Positions 17,774 to 26,379 of a stretch of 64,000 nucleotides of DNA are shown in pieces. Made by a program: the position numbers and the translations under genes. The stretch covers positions 62,001 to 126,000 of the forward strand of contig CALHRZ010000003.1 in NCBI GenBank assembly GCA_938038445.1. Direction: 5' to 3'. How positions within the stretch are numbered: position 1 is the first letter of the stretch; every line of letters starts with the position of its first letter. A model generated the notes under the pieces. It had not been told where the DNA came from, made no database searches, and saw only the letters and a program-made list of their open reading frames with translations. The DNA is from an uncultured bacterium (lineage in GTDB: Bacteria; Verrucomicrobiota; Kiritimatiellia; CAIKKV01).

Positions 17774-18889
17774 TTAAAGCGTCAACCAGCGTCGGTCGAG
17801 GTCCAGATTGCGCAGCCCCAGTTCTCGCGCACGGGCGACAACTTTTTCGTATTCTTTGAGGGTCAAGCGGCGGGACAGTTCCGGATAGTCAAACGCTTTG
17901 TAGGCGGGATGATATTGGCTCATCAAATTGAGATAGGTATCGAGAGGGAGTTGAGCTGCGATCCATTCGACGATCGCGATCGAGTCGTTTATGAGGTTCG
18001 GCATAATCAGGTGACGAATTATGAGCCCGCGGCGGATGAGGCCGTCGGCGTGCGGTTGAGCGATGCCCACTTGGCGATTCATTTCGAGGAGGGCGGCTTT
18101 GGTGATTTCCGGGTAGGAACGAGCGCCGGCCGAGTATTTCGCCGCCGTTTCGCCGTCGCCATATTTGAAATCGGGGAGGTAGATATCCACGATGCCTTCG
18201 AGTTGTTTGAGCAGGTCTATTTTTTCCCAGCCGCAGGTATTGTATACGATAGGGAGTTGGAGTCCGCGGCTTACCCCGAGGTCCAATGCCTTGAGAATGT
18301 GGGGGAGGTAATGGGTAGGGGTCACGAGATTGATGTTATGGCAGCCGCGGGTTTGGAGGGAAAGCATCAGGTCAGCGAGTTCGGAAATTGATCGGCGCGT
18401 TCCCCTTCCGAGGTGGGAGATTTCCCAGTTCTGACAGAACACGCAGCGGAGGTTGCAGTGACTGAAAAAAATGGTTCCTGACCCTCCTTTGCCGACCAAG
18501 GGTCGTTCTTCGCCGAAGTGGGGGAGGGCGGAAGAGACGATCAGATCGGCGCCGGGGGCGCGGCAGAACCCTTGTTTGCCGAGCAGTCGGTTGACGCCGC
18601 ATTGTCGGGGGCAGAGTTGGCAGTGAGCGAGGGAATCCCAGAGGGTATCGGCTCGGAGGCGGAGGATCCCCTGTTCATGTAAGGCAAGGTAAGCGGGTTT
18701 AAAGGGGAATGTCGGAGGGGATGCAGTGGAGGAGGGGGTTGCATGGGATTCGGCGGCCCGGGAAACGGACGCTGCAAAAAAGCGGCCCAAACCTGTGCAT
18801 AGGGCGAGTGCGCCCGTTTGTTGAAGAAATTGGCGTCGGGTTAGCGTGGGTGCGCCGCGAGGGTTAGGGTCTGGGGTTGCGATATTCAT
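17774..18889 (-). CDS. Tat-signal radical SAM protein (PflX/COG1313-like)
   Basis: The 371-residue protein contains a radical SAM [4Fe-4S] motif CNLRCVFC, preceded by a second cysteine set CQLCPRQCGVN...GFCRAPG as in PflX-type (COG1313) activase-like proteins. The C-terminal part (DIYLPDFKYG, RHLIMPNLINDS, NLMSQYHPAYKA) also fits that family. Unusually, the N-terminus looks like a twin-arginine signal: LTRRQFLQQTGALALCTGLGRF. The start at 18889 overlaps the upstream membrane protein by 26 nt, so the two are likely coupled. If exported, a radical SAM enzyme would work in the periplasm, which is atypical; non-functional retention of the signal is the alternative. Confidence 0.8.
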   Translation of the reverse strand: MNIATPDPNPRGAPTLTRRQFLQQTGALALCTGLGRFFAASVSRAAESHATPSSTASPPTFPFKPAYLALHEQGILRLRADTLWDSLAHCQLCPRQCGVNRLLGKQGFCRAPGADLIVSSALPHFGEERPLVGKGGSGTIFFSHCNLRCVFCQNWEISHLGRGTRRSISELADLMLSLQTRGCHNINLVTPTHYLPHILKALDLGVSRGLQLPIVYNTCGWEKIDLLKQLEGIVDIYLPDFKYGDGETAAKYSAGARSYPEITKAALLEMNRQVGIAQPHADGLIRRGLIIRHLIMPNLINDSIAIVEWIAAQLPLDTYLNLMSQYHPAYKAFDYPELSRRLTLKEYEKVVARARELGLRNLDLDRRWLTL

Positions 18890-21224
18890 CTATATTTTTG
18901 CCTTGGATGGGGTTGTGATTCCACTGGACGAAACTTGCGACTTTAAGCGTGCCGAGTGCGAGAAGGGTCTGTTCGATTCCCAGGAGGGGGAAAAGAAAAA
19001 TGGGAACTGCTGCTGCGGTTATCCAGCCTCCGAAGAGGTCGGCGGCATAGAGTGAGGCGCTGCGGGGGAGGTGCGACGGAAGGGGAGGGGAAGTCCACAC
19101 GGCGACAGCCATAGAGAACTGGGCTCCGGTAATGGCACCGGCCAGGAAGGCGAGGAGGAGAAAGGACAGGGACGCGAGGGTTTCGGCGTTGGGGGCCAGA
19201 AGGGATAAGCCGTGAAGAAACAGAGGGAAGGCAAGAACCATTCCCGCGACGGAGGCATCGAGGACGACGAGACGTGTGATTCTGTTGGGTGGAGATGGAA
19301 GATGGCGACGGCTCCACTCGGCGCCACTGGCGGCTCCTCCCATAAAGGCGGCCAGGAGTCCAGCCATCCATCCATAGATATAACCGAAGGTGGATTGGAA
19401 CGCCAGGAGGGTTGCAAGATCCATCGCCATTGCGGCGGCTCCGGTTGTTCCGATCGTCCGAAGGGTTGTGTTCGAAGCGGGTGCTGAAGGACGCCGACGG
19501 GCGGCAAAGGCCAGGGCGACAATCCCTGCCATTCCTCCCCAGAGGAATATGCGGAGGCCGGGAACGTGTAGATTCAATGAGCGCCAGAGATGAGCGGCCG
19601 AAGGCGCATGGATAGCCAGCCAACGTCCCATCGTGTGATAGACGGCGATGGGATGGAAGTCGCGGTTGATTCGGGACGGGCGGTCTGCAATTGTCTGATG
19701 GAACCATTCATGCCAAAGGGGATGGAGACGTTGTTCGAGGTGCCAGGGGACCGGAGTCCCCTCGAACAGGTGTCGTTCTGCCGCGCGGGAAAGGATCTGG
19801 TCGGTGTTAAGGTCAGGGAGAGGCATTTCCGCTGCCAGCAGCACCGTACGTCCTTCGCCGGGAAAGGCCCTCACATGAGGGAAGACGGCGTGAAGTGTGT
19901 GGTAGAGGGTGTGGTAGAGATCTTTCGTTTCGTCGGGTAGGAAGCTCAAGCCTCCTCGCATTCTCAAGGCCACGATTCCGCCGGGGCGCAGCCGCCGGCG
20001 GACGAGGGAAAAAAACTCATAGGTGAAGAACCGATTCAGTTGAAGCGTAGTCGGGTCCTCAAAGCCGATCAGAATCACGTCATAGGGTTCGGGAGCGAGG
20101 CGGAGGAAACGGCGAGGATCCATGAGCACTACGCGGACGCGGGGGTCGGTCATTTCTGCGGTGGTGATGGGGGAGGGGAAAGCGGTTAGAAGTTTCAGGA
20201 GAACAGAGTCTAATTCGGGGCAGTCCACGTGTTCGATAGAGGGATGGGAAAGCAGTTCATGGATAAGTCCTCCCCATCCTCCTCCCGCAACGAAGAGGCG
20301 GCGGGGCGAGGGATGGAGGAGGAGAGGGAGGTGAGCGAGGGTCTCGGTCTCGGCCCGGTTGGGGATAGGAATCATGGCGACCACTTGATTGTTGGCGACG
20401 AAAGTGTAGTGGCCTTGATTTTCAAGCACGCATACCATTGCATGACGAGAGGGTTGTGCGTGAACCAGCCGCATGTTACCCCACTGTTTCTGAAGGGAGT
20501 CGCGGTGAAGGAACTCATCGCCTCGGAGGAAAAGCATCAGCATGCCGGCGGAGGTCAACAGGGTTGCAAGGGTAAATGCGGGAGAGAGGATCCTGCGTGG
20601 ATTCTCACGAGCATGAGGTGCGAAGGCAAGTCCGAGACAGGTCAAGCCATTTAGGATTGCGAGTCCTAACGCGATCGAAAAAGCGTTCCAATGCGGAACA
20701 AGGAAAAAGATTCCCAGGATGGCGCCCAGAAGCGTTCCAGCAGTTTCCAGAACGTAAACACGGCCGACCGTCAGGGAAGATTCCGACATGCGTCTTTGCG
20801 CGAGGTGGCATGCCAAGGGGAAGAGGGCGCCATGAAGGAAAGCGAGAGGCGCGACCAAAAGGAAAGAGGAGCCGAGAATCCACGCAGGCGAGAGGGTTTC
20901 CCCCAGCGGGGTTCCTGCGCCCAGGCGAATCCATCGTGCGGCGAACAGCGTGAGGGGTAGAAGCAAGCAAAAGGAGGCTGTGGTTGCAACGAACAGAAGG
21001 AGAGGATTCCGACTCCGAGCCCATCGGGATTCCGCCGTTAAACAACCGACGGCTTCACCGGCCAGCCATTGTGCAATCATCCATCCGAGCGTGAGCTCAT
21101 TGCCTTCAAAGGCAACCAGCAGTTCCCTGACGAGTAAAATTTGGCCGGTCAAGCCGCTGAAGCCTTGCGTGAGTACTCCCAGATCCAATGCTGATACAGA
21201 AAGGAGTCTCGGGCGGGGCTTCAT
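18864..21224 (-). CDS. Multi-spanning membrane protein with spermidine-synthase-like domain
   Basis: The 787-residue product has about seven to eight N-terminal membrane helices (about residues 1-235). A soluble methyltransferase-fold domain resembling spermidine synthase follows (about 270-500), then a second set of helices to the C-terminus. The nucleotide motif FVAGGGWGGLIHELLSHPS matches the GGGDGG region of SpeE. In the catalytic region the expected V-D-S-x-D-P reads LIGFEDP, so the first aspartate of that motif, the catalytic one in spermidine synthases, appears to be lost. The ATG at 21224 is preferred, although no good Shine-Dalgarno sequence is seen and upstream ATGs at 21266 and 21305 remain possible. 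Confidence 0.78.
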   Translation of the reverse strand: MKPRPRLLSVSALDLGVLTQGFSGLTGQILLVRELLVAFEGNELTLGWMIAQWLAGEAVGCLTAESRWARSRNPLLLFVATTASFCLLLPLTLFAARWIRLGAGTPLGETLSPAWILGSSFLLVAPLAFLHGALFPLACHLAQRRMSESSLTVGRVYVLETAGTLLGAILGIFFLVPHWNAFSIALGLAILNGLTCLGLAFAPHARENPRRILSPAFTLATLLTSAGMLMLFLRGDEFLHRDSLQKQWGNMRLVHAQPSRHAMVCVLENQGHYTFVANNQVVAMIPIPNRAETETLAHLPLLLHPSPRRLFVAGGGWGGLIHELLSHPSIEHVDCPELDSVLLKLLTAFPSPITTAEMTDPRVRVVLMDPRRFLRLAPEPYDVILIGFEDPTTLQLNRFFTYEFFSLVRRRLRPGGIVALRMRGGLSFLPDETKDLYHTLYHTLHAVFPHVRAFPGEGRTVLLAAEMPLPDLNTDQILSRAAERHLFEGTPVPWHLEQRLHPLWHEWFHQTIADRPSRINRDFHPIAVYHTMGRWLAIHAPSAAHLWRSLNLHVPGLRIFLWGGMAGIVALAFAARRRPSAPASNTTLRTIGTTGAAAMAMDLATLLAFQSTFGYIYGWMAGLLAAFMGGAASGAEWSRRHLPSPPNRITRLVVLDASVAGMVLAFPLFLHGLSLLAPNAETLASLSFLLLAFLAGAITGAQFSMAVAVWTSPPLPSHLPRSASLYAADLFGGWITAAAVPIFLFPLLGIEQTLLALGTLKVASFVQWNHNPIQGKNIDEYRNPRP

Positions 21225-21606
21225 CTTTTTGATTTTACCAATATTTGAATGGAAGCGGCAAGGCATCCCGAATCCATCTTCTGCCTTACCCGTGGAGAAA
21301 TCCATTGTCGCGAGGCGAGGGGAAGGGCAATCGGTGGCAAACCGCCGGGATCAAGGCATTTCGTTTTTCGAACGCTACGTCAAGGACACGGCGATTCGTG
21401 TCCCTTCTTTTTGGCGCATCGTCTGCTTGTCGGCGTCCTTGGCAACGTGCGTTTTTCCCAACGCCCATCCGGGAAATCTCCCCGAGTTGATTTCCCATTC
21501 TCTGCCGTTCCGGCGGGGGAGAGGGAAGCGGCAGTTTCGTGCTTGCTAGGCGGAAGCAATGCCATCTATAGTTTCGAGAATTGCGTTTTAGCCCGAGGGG
21601 AGCGGA
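21225..21606. other. Divergent intergenic region with a terminator-like hairpin
   Basis: This 382-nt gap separates two divergent genes. No coding sequence is convincing. A stem of GGACACG/CGTGTCC (21384-21403, loop GCGATT) followed by CTTCTTTTT reads as a rho-independent terminator on the plus strand, about 200 nt before the next plus-strand start. A second potential pairing surrounds GGTGGCAAACCGCC near 21335. An attenuated leader or a small RNA is possible, and no riboswitch class was recognised. Confidence 0.35.
21384..21412 (+). terminator. Rho-independent terminator-like hairpin in a leader region
   Basis: A 7-bp stem (GGACACG with CGTGTCC), a 6-nt loop and the T-rich tail CTTCTTTTT are present. 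No plus-strand gene ends just upstream, so if functional it would end a leader transcript or small RNA. Confidence 0.4.
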
Positions 21607-22695
21607 ATGACACATTTGCGTTATTTTGATGAGGATTGGGACGAGATTCGCGATCTTTATACGGCCTGGTGGACCGGCCGGAAGCCCCACCGGCCGATTC
21701 TGGCGGTTTCCGCGCCCCGCGAAAAGCCGATGGCATGTCCTGCGGCCCCTCCTTCTCCTACCGATCCTCGCGAGGCGTGGTTGGATTACGAAGGGAACGC
21801 TCGGCGGTTCGAAGCGGTGGTGGCCTCTCATTTTCACGGGGGATGCATGGTGCCTTACATCACCCCTTCGTTGGGGCCGGGCGCCTTGAATATTTATCTC
21901 GGTTCTCGGCCGATCTTTGCGCCTCAAACGGTTTGGTACACGCCGGTTTACAAGGATCCGGCGCAGGCGACCCTGGCGTTTCAACCGGACAATGAATATT
22001 GGCAATGGACGCTTCGGGCCACCGACCATTTTTTGAAGGAGGGAATGGGCAAGTATTTGACGGGGTTGCCCGATTTGATTGAAGGATTGGACATTCTTTC
22101 GGAGCTTCTGGGAACGGAGGAACTGTTGACTTATCTCCTGGACTGTCCGCAGGAGATTCACCGACTTCTTGGAGAACTCGATTTGATTTATTGGCAAGCG
22201 TTTGATCCTCTTTATGAGAAGGTTCGCGATGATCGGAACGGCAACTTTTTTATCGCCTTCCAGATTTGGGGTCCCGGCAAAACGCTTAAAAGCCAATGTG
22301 ATTTTTCGGCGATGATTTCTCCGGCGATGTTTGAGGAGTTCGTCTGCCCATATCTCGAGCGCCAGTGTGCGCGAGCCGATTTTTCGGTATTCCATTTGGA
22401 TGGGCCTCGGTGCATTGCCCATCTGGACCTTCTTCTCAAAGTGCCCTCGCTCACGGCGGTCCAATGGACGCCCGGGTATCCGAATCCTGCGCCCAGCGAT
22501 CCGGTCTGGTGGGACGTGATCTGGAAGAAAGTTTATGCGGCGGGCAAGTCGGCGCTGGTCCTGGGCGTTCCGCCGAAGGAAGTCGAACCGTTTTTGAAAC
22601 AGTTTGGCTGGGCGCGGACGTTTATCGGTACGGCTGTTTCAAGCGAAGCGGACGCGAAGCGTTTGTTGCGCGAATCGCGGACGTGGGGTGGGTGA
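21607..22695 (+). CDS. URO-D-like protein, second copy of the family
   Basis: The 362-residue product shows URO-D/methyltransferase-like barrel features: YLTGLPDLIEGLDILSELLG, LLDCPQEIHRLLGELDLIYWQAFD, SAMISPAMFEEFVCPYLERQ and FHLDGPRCIAHLDLLLKVPSL. It is related in fold to the 12.9-14.1 kb protein but not closely similar in sequence. True HemE signatures are missing. GAGGGGAGC lies 5-8 nt before the ATG. It stands alone between a divergent membrane-protein gene and pdxJ. Corrinoid- or glycine-related methyl transfer has been suggested for relatives; the actual role is unknown. Confidence 0.7.
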   Translation: MTHLRYFDEDWDEIRDLYTAWWTGRKPHRPILAVSAPREKPMACPAAPPSPTDPREAWLDYEGNARRFEAVVASHFHGGCMVPYITPSLGPGALNIYLGSRPIFAPQTVWYTPVYKDPAQATLAFQPDNEYWQWTLRATDHFLKEGMGKYLTGLPDLIEGLDILSELLGTEELLTYLLDCPQEIHRLLGELDLIYWQAFDPLYEKVRDDRNGNFFIAFQIWGPGKTLKSQCDFSAMISPAMFEEFVCPYLERQCARADFSVFHLDGPRCIAHLDLLLKVPSLTAVQWTPGYPNPAPSDPVWWDVIWKKVYAAGKSALVLGVPPKEVEPFLKQFGWARTFIGTAVSSEADAKRLLRESRTWGG

Positions 22696-22768
22696 ATAGG
22701 CTGGAATCCTGAACCCATTTTTTTTATATTGGGCTGGTTATTCGGAATGCCGAAGGGAGGAAAATGCG

Positions 22769-23512
22769 ATGGCATCATTCCGTTTGAAGTTGGGGGTCAA
22801 CATTGACCATGTCGCGACGCTTCGTCAGGCGCGCGGCACATCGTATCCTTCGGTGACGGAGGCGGCGCGTGCTTGCGAGGAGGCGGGGTGTGATGGGATC
22901 ACCGTCCATTTGCGGGAGGATCGCCGGCACATACAGGATGAGGACGTGCAGTCTTTGCGGCGTATGTTGCGGGTGCCCCTGAACTTGGAGATGGCGGCTG
23001 TGCCGGAGATTGTGCGGTTTGCTTGCCGGGTTCGGCCTGAGGAATGTTGTCTTGTTCCCGAGCGGCGACGGGAACTGACGACGGAGGGGGGGCTGGACGT
23101 TGTGGGGTGGGGGGCGGTGCTGGTTCGGGCTGTTCGGCGTCTGCTCGAGGCGGGTATTCGGGTGAGCCTTTTCGTGGACCCGGATCCAGACCAGATCCGG
23201 GCGGCGGCGGAGACGGGCGCTCCCTGCATTGAACTGCATACGGGCCGCTATTGCGACGCACGGGAGCCGGCCCGGGGTCGTGAACTCGAGCGGCTCATCC
23301 AGGGGGCGAAGTTGGCTCATGCGTTGAAGCTGCAGGTCAATGCGGGGCATGGGATCAATCTGGCGAACGTTGGGGGAATACTGGAAATTCCCCATCTCGA
23401 CACCTTGAACATCGGTCACAGCATTGTGGCGCGGGCGATTTTTGTGGGACTGAAGGCGGCGGTACGCGAGATGCGGCACGCGCTTCGGACCTATGCGGGA
23501 GGCCGGGTTTGA
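22769..23512 (+). CDS. pdxJ: Pyridoxine 5'-phosphate synthase
   Basis: PdxJ condenses 1-deoxyxylulose-5-phosphate with 3-amino-1-hydroxyacetone phosphate to pyridoxine phosphate, the last step of DXP-dependent vitamin B6 synthesis. The 247-residue protein has [44 protein letters not shown], and the C-terminal [13 protein letters not shown] and [16 protein letters not shown] blocks. GGGAGG lies about 10 nt before the ATG. It heads an eight-gene plus-strand run to 30.57 kb. Confidence 0.96.
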   Translation: MASFRLKLGVNIDHVATLRQARGTSYPSVTEAARACEEAGCDGITVHLREDRRHIQDEDVQSLRRMLRVPLNLEMAAVPEIVRFACRVRPEECCLVPERRRELTTEGGLDVVGWGAVLVRAVRRLLEAGIRVSLFVDPDPDQIRAAAETGAPCIELHTGRYCDAREPARGRELERLIQGAKLAHALKLQVNAGHGINLANVGGILEIPHLDTLNIGHSIVARAIFVGLKAAVREMRHALRTYAGGRV

Positions 23513-23939
23513 CGCGGTGAGTGTGATCGGGACAGGGATTGACCTGGTGGAAATCGCCCGTTTTCGTGAGACGTTGGCGCGTTGGGATGCGCGCTTCAAG
23601 GACCGACTTTTTTCGCCGGGCGAACAGGCGTACTGCGACGCGACGGCCGCGCCGTGGATGCACTATGCGGCGCGGTTCGCGGTCAAGGAGGCCGTGGCGA
23701 AGGCCTTTCAAACCGGCATCGGGTCCCGCCTGAGCTGGCTCGACATTGAGGTGGTGCGTGATCCTGAAAGCGGTGCGCCTTCGGTACGGCTGAGCGAGAA
23801 TGGCCGCTTACTGGCGGCTTCGCGGGGCGTGAGCCGGGTGATGGTGAGCATTTCTCATACGGCTCATTATGCGGTTGCCCAGGCGATTTTGACGGGGGGG
23901 GAGGACTGCGAATTCGAACCAAGGGGCGGAAGCAGATGA
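23493..23939 (+). CDS. acpS: Holo-[acyl-carrier-protein] synthase
   Basis: AcpS transfers 4'-phosphopantetheine from CoA to acyl carrier protein. The 148-residue product carries [13 protein letters not shown] with its magnesium-binding aspartate, the [12 protein letters not shown] catalytic block, and [13 protein letters not shown]. The ATG at 23493 lies inside the end of pdxJ. GTG at 23517 or 23523 would start just before VIGTGID, as most AcpS proteins do, and may be the true start. The stop overlaps the nnr start (ATGA). Confidence 0.92.
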   Translation: MREAGFDAVSVIGTGIDLVEIARFRETLARWDARFKDRLFSPGEQAYCDATAAPWMHYAARFAVKEAVAKAFQTGIGSRLSWLDIEVVRDPESGAPSVRLSENGRLLAASRGVSRVMVSISHTAHYAVAQAILTGGEDCEFEPRGGSR

Positions 23940-25501
23940 AAACCGTTTCAACGGCGCGCATGCGCGAAATCGAAGCCCGGATGGCCGCGGAGTACGGCGT
24001 TACGACTGAAATGCTGATGGATCGCGCCGGTTACGGTGTGGCGCATGAGGTTCGAACGCTGGCCGATCGGGCGGGTTTTACCGATCCGCTCATCCAGATT
24101 TTTGCGGGGCGAGGCAACAACGGAGGGGATGCCTTTGTGGCCGCCCGTTATCTGGCGGAGGAGGATTTTTCCGTCGAAGTGCTTTTGGCGGGATCCGAGC
24201 GGGATCTCGAGGGTGACGCGCTGCGTGCCTTTCACCAAATCAAGGAAGGGAAGGTCAAATTCACCGAGGTGCCGACGCGGGGCGATTGGGACCGTCTTCA
24301 ACATGAATGGCCGGGCGGGGACATTCTGGTGGACGGATTGTTGGGGACGGGACTTTCGGGACCGGCTCGCGGTCCCATTGCGGGGGCCATCCGCTATATC
24401 AACGCGAACGCCAAGCGGGGATTTGTTGTTTCGATTGATGTTCCTTCCGGGATGAATGCCGACACGGGAATTGCGCCGGGCGACGTGGTCTGGGCGGATC
24501 TGACGGTGGCGATCGGTCTGCCGAAGGTCGGCTATCTTTCGCCTCGCGCGTTGGAATATGTGGGGACCGTGACGGTTGCGGACATTGGAATTCCCTGGGA
24601 CCTGATGGAATTAGCGGACGGTCCGGTGGAGCTTATTACGGCGGCGGATTTGAGGGCGATGATTCCTCGGCGACTGCGGAACACGCACAAGGGGAGTTAC
24701 GGTCACGTGTTGATTCTGGCCGGATCGGCGGACTATCCCGGCGCGCCGACCTTGGCGTTGGCGGGCGCGGTTCGATCGGGGGTGGGACTGGCGACGGCTT
24801 ATGTACCTGGATCGCTGGCGATTTCGGTTTCGGCGGCGCTGCCCGATGCGATTGTGCGGTCAGCTCCGGCCACGCCGGCGGGAACGATGTCGGCGGCGTT
24901 TTGGGATCATCTTCGGCCTCGGCTTTCCGATTACTCGGCGATTTTGATTGGACCGGGTATGACGCCGCATCCGGACGTTCGGACGTTGGTGGAACGGCTA
25001 CTGGTGGAATGTCGGGTTCCACTGGTATTGGATGCGGATGCGCTGAACGTCCTGGAGGGGGACGCGGCGCGGGTGGCGGAGGCGGCAGGACCTGTGATTC
25101 TTACGCCGCATCCGGGCGAGATGGGGCGTCTGCTGGGATGTTCGACGGCTGTGGTGCAGGAGGATCGCGAAGCGGCGTCGCGGAAGGCGATTGAAAAGAC
25201 GAGCGCCATTGTGGCGCTGAAAGGTGCCGGCACGTTGGTTGGAGCGCCCGGTCGGCCCCTTCATCTTAATCTGAGCGGGAATCCGGGAATGGCGAAGGGA
25301 GGGACGGGGGACGTTCTGGCGGGGTTGATTGCGGGGTTGGCGGGGCAGGGGCTTGAACCGTTCGATGCGGTGCGTGCAGGCGTTTATCTTCACGGGCAAG
25401 CGGGCGACAGTGTCGCGCTAAGGGGGTCGCAACAAACGCTGTTGGCGAGCGATCTGGCGATGGAACTGACGGGGGTCTTTCGTGAAATCATGCTGCGCTG
25501 A
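23936..25501 (+). CDS. nnr: Bifunctional NAD(P)H-hydrate repair enzyme (epimerase/dehydratase)
   Basis: The 521-residue protein repairs hydrated NAD(P)H. Residues 1 to about 215 form the epimerase (YjeF_N) domain with FAGRGNNGGDAFVAARYL and the SIDVPSGMNADTG block. Residues from about 235 form the dehydratase/kinase-like domain with HKGSYGHVLILAGS, ILTPHPGEMGRLLG and the nucleotide loop NPGMAKGGTGDVLAG. This is the normal fused bacterial arrangement. Its ATG overlaps the acpS stop, and mazG follows 17 nt later. Confidence 0.95.
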   Translation: MKTVSTARMREIEARMAAEYGVTTEMLMDRAGYGVAHEVRTLADRAGFTDPLIQIFAGRGNNGGDAFVAARYLAEEDFSVEVLLAGSERDLEGDALRAFHQIKEGKVKFTEVPTRGDWDRLQHEWPGGDILVDGLLGTGLSGPARGPIAGAIRYINANAKRGFVVSIDVPSGMNADTGIAPGDVVWADLTVAIGLPKVGYLSPRALEYVGTVTVADIGIPWDLMELADGPVELITAADLRAMIPRRLRNTHKGSYGHVLILAGSADYPGAPTLALAGAVRSGVGLATAYVPGSLAISVSAALPDAIVRSAPATPAGTMSAAFWDHLRPRLSDYSAILIGPGMTPHPDVRTLVERLLVECRVPLVLDADALNVLEGDAARVAEAAGPVILTPHPGEMGRLLGCSTAVVQEDREAASRKAIEKTSAIVALKGAGTLVGAPGRPLHLNLSGNPGMAKGGTGDVLAGLIAGLAGQGLEPFDAVRAGVYLHGQAGDSVALRGSQQTLLASDLAMELTGVFREIMLR

Positions 25502-25518
25502 ACGAAAGGAATTGTTTC

Positions 25519-26331
25519 ATGAGCCAGGAAATCGCGCCGAAAGACCGGTCTGCCGGCGCTGCTGTTGAAGCGTTGCTTGCGATCATGGCACGGCTGCGGG
25601 GGCCTGGGGGTTGCCCGTGGGATGCCCGACAGACCCTGGAGACGCTCAAGGCGTTTCTCATTGAGGAGGCTTACGAGGTGTTGGATGCGCTCGAGGCCGG
25701 AGATCCGGCTGCGCATCGGGAGGAACTCGGCGATTTGCTGCTTCAGGTGGTGTTTCAGGCGCGGGTGCGGGAGGAGGAGGGTGCCTTCACGTTTCGGGAC
25801 GTCGTGGAAGCGATCATTGGCAAGCTGATTCGCCGGCATCCCCATGTTTTTGAAGGCGCGGACGCGCGAACGCCGGAAGCGGTGCTGAAACGATGGGAAG
25901 CCATCAAGGCGAGCGAAAAGGGCGGGGTGGGTCGGTCCGTGCTGGCTGGCGTGCCGCGTCATCTTCCGGCGTTGCAGCGCGCCCAGCAGGTGCAGGGGAG
26001 AGCGGCGCGGGTGGGTTTCGATTGGGCGGAAGCGCGGGACGTGGCGGCCAAGGTTGCGGAGGAATGGGGGGAAACGAGGGAGGCTCTTGAGAATGGGGAT
26101 CCGCAGAAGGTTGAGGAAGAAATCGGCGATTTGCTTTTCGCGGTGGTCAATCTTTGCCGGTTTCATGGCGTTCAGGCGGAACAGGCGTTGGACCGTGCGA
26201 CGGGCAAGTTTGTGCGCCGTTTTCAGGCGATGGAAGAACGGCTTCGGATGCGGGGGGAAGCGCCGGAAGACCTCTCTCTTGCCGAATTGGATGCGCTATG
26301 GGAGGCGACGAAGCGGGAAGAGCGGGCTTGA
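25519..26331 (+). CDS. mazG: Nucleoside triphosphate pyrophosphohydrolase MazG
   Basis: MazG hydrolyses (d)NTPs to monophosphates, cleaning the nucleotide pool. The 270-residue protein has two MazG domains. The first carries GCPWDARQTLETLKAFLIEEAYEVLDAL and EELGDLLLQVVFQA with the metal-binding acidic residues. The second carries KVAEEWGETREAL and EEIGDLLFAVVNLCRF. The ATG at 25519 follows AACGAAAGGAATTG, a good ribosome-binding site. It lies between nnr and lysS in the same operon. Confidence 0.94.
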   Translation: MSQEIAPKDRSAGAAVEALLAIMARLRGPGGCPWDARQTLETLKAFLIEEAYEVLDALEAGDPAAHREELGDLLLQVVFQARVREEEGAFTFRDVVEAIIGKLIRRHPHVFEGADARTPEAVLKRWEAIKASEKGGVGRSVLAGVPRHLPALQRAQQVQGRAARVGFDWAEARDVAAKVAEEWGETREALENGDPQKVEEEIGDLLFAVVNLCRFHGVQAEQALDRATGKFVRRFQAMEERLRMRGEAPEDLSLAELDALWEATKREERA

Positions 26332-26379
26332 ACCGCGCAACCCGATCGGCCAGAATGGGGACGAACGAAGGGCAGGAGC

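Noticed and set aside
21225..21412. Cobalamin, c-di-GMP or other known riboswitch
   Set aside because: Searched by eye for B12-box and GGCAAACC/CGCAAAGCC motifs; only partial chance matches were seen.
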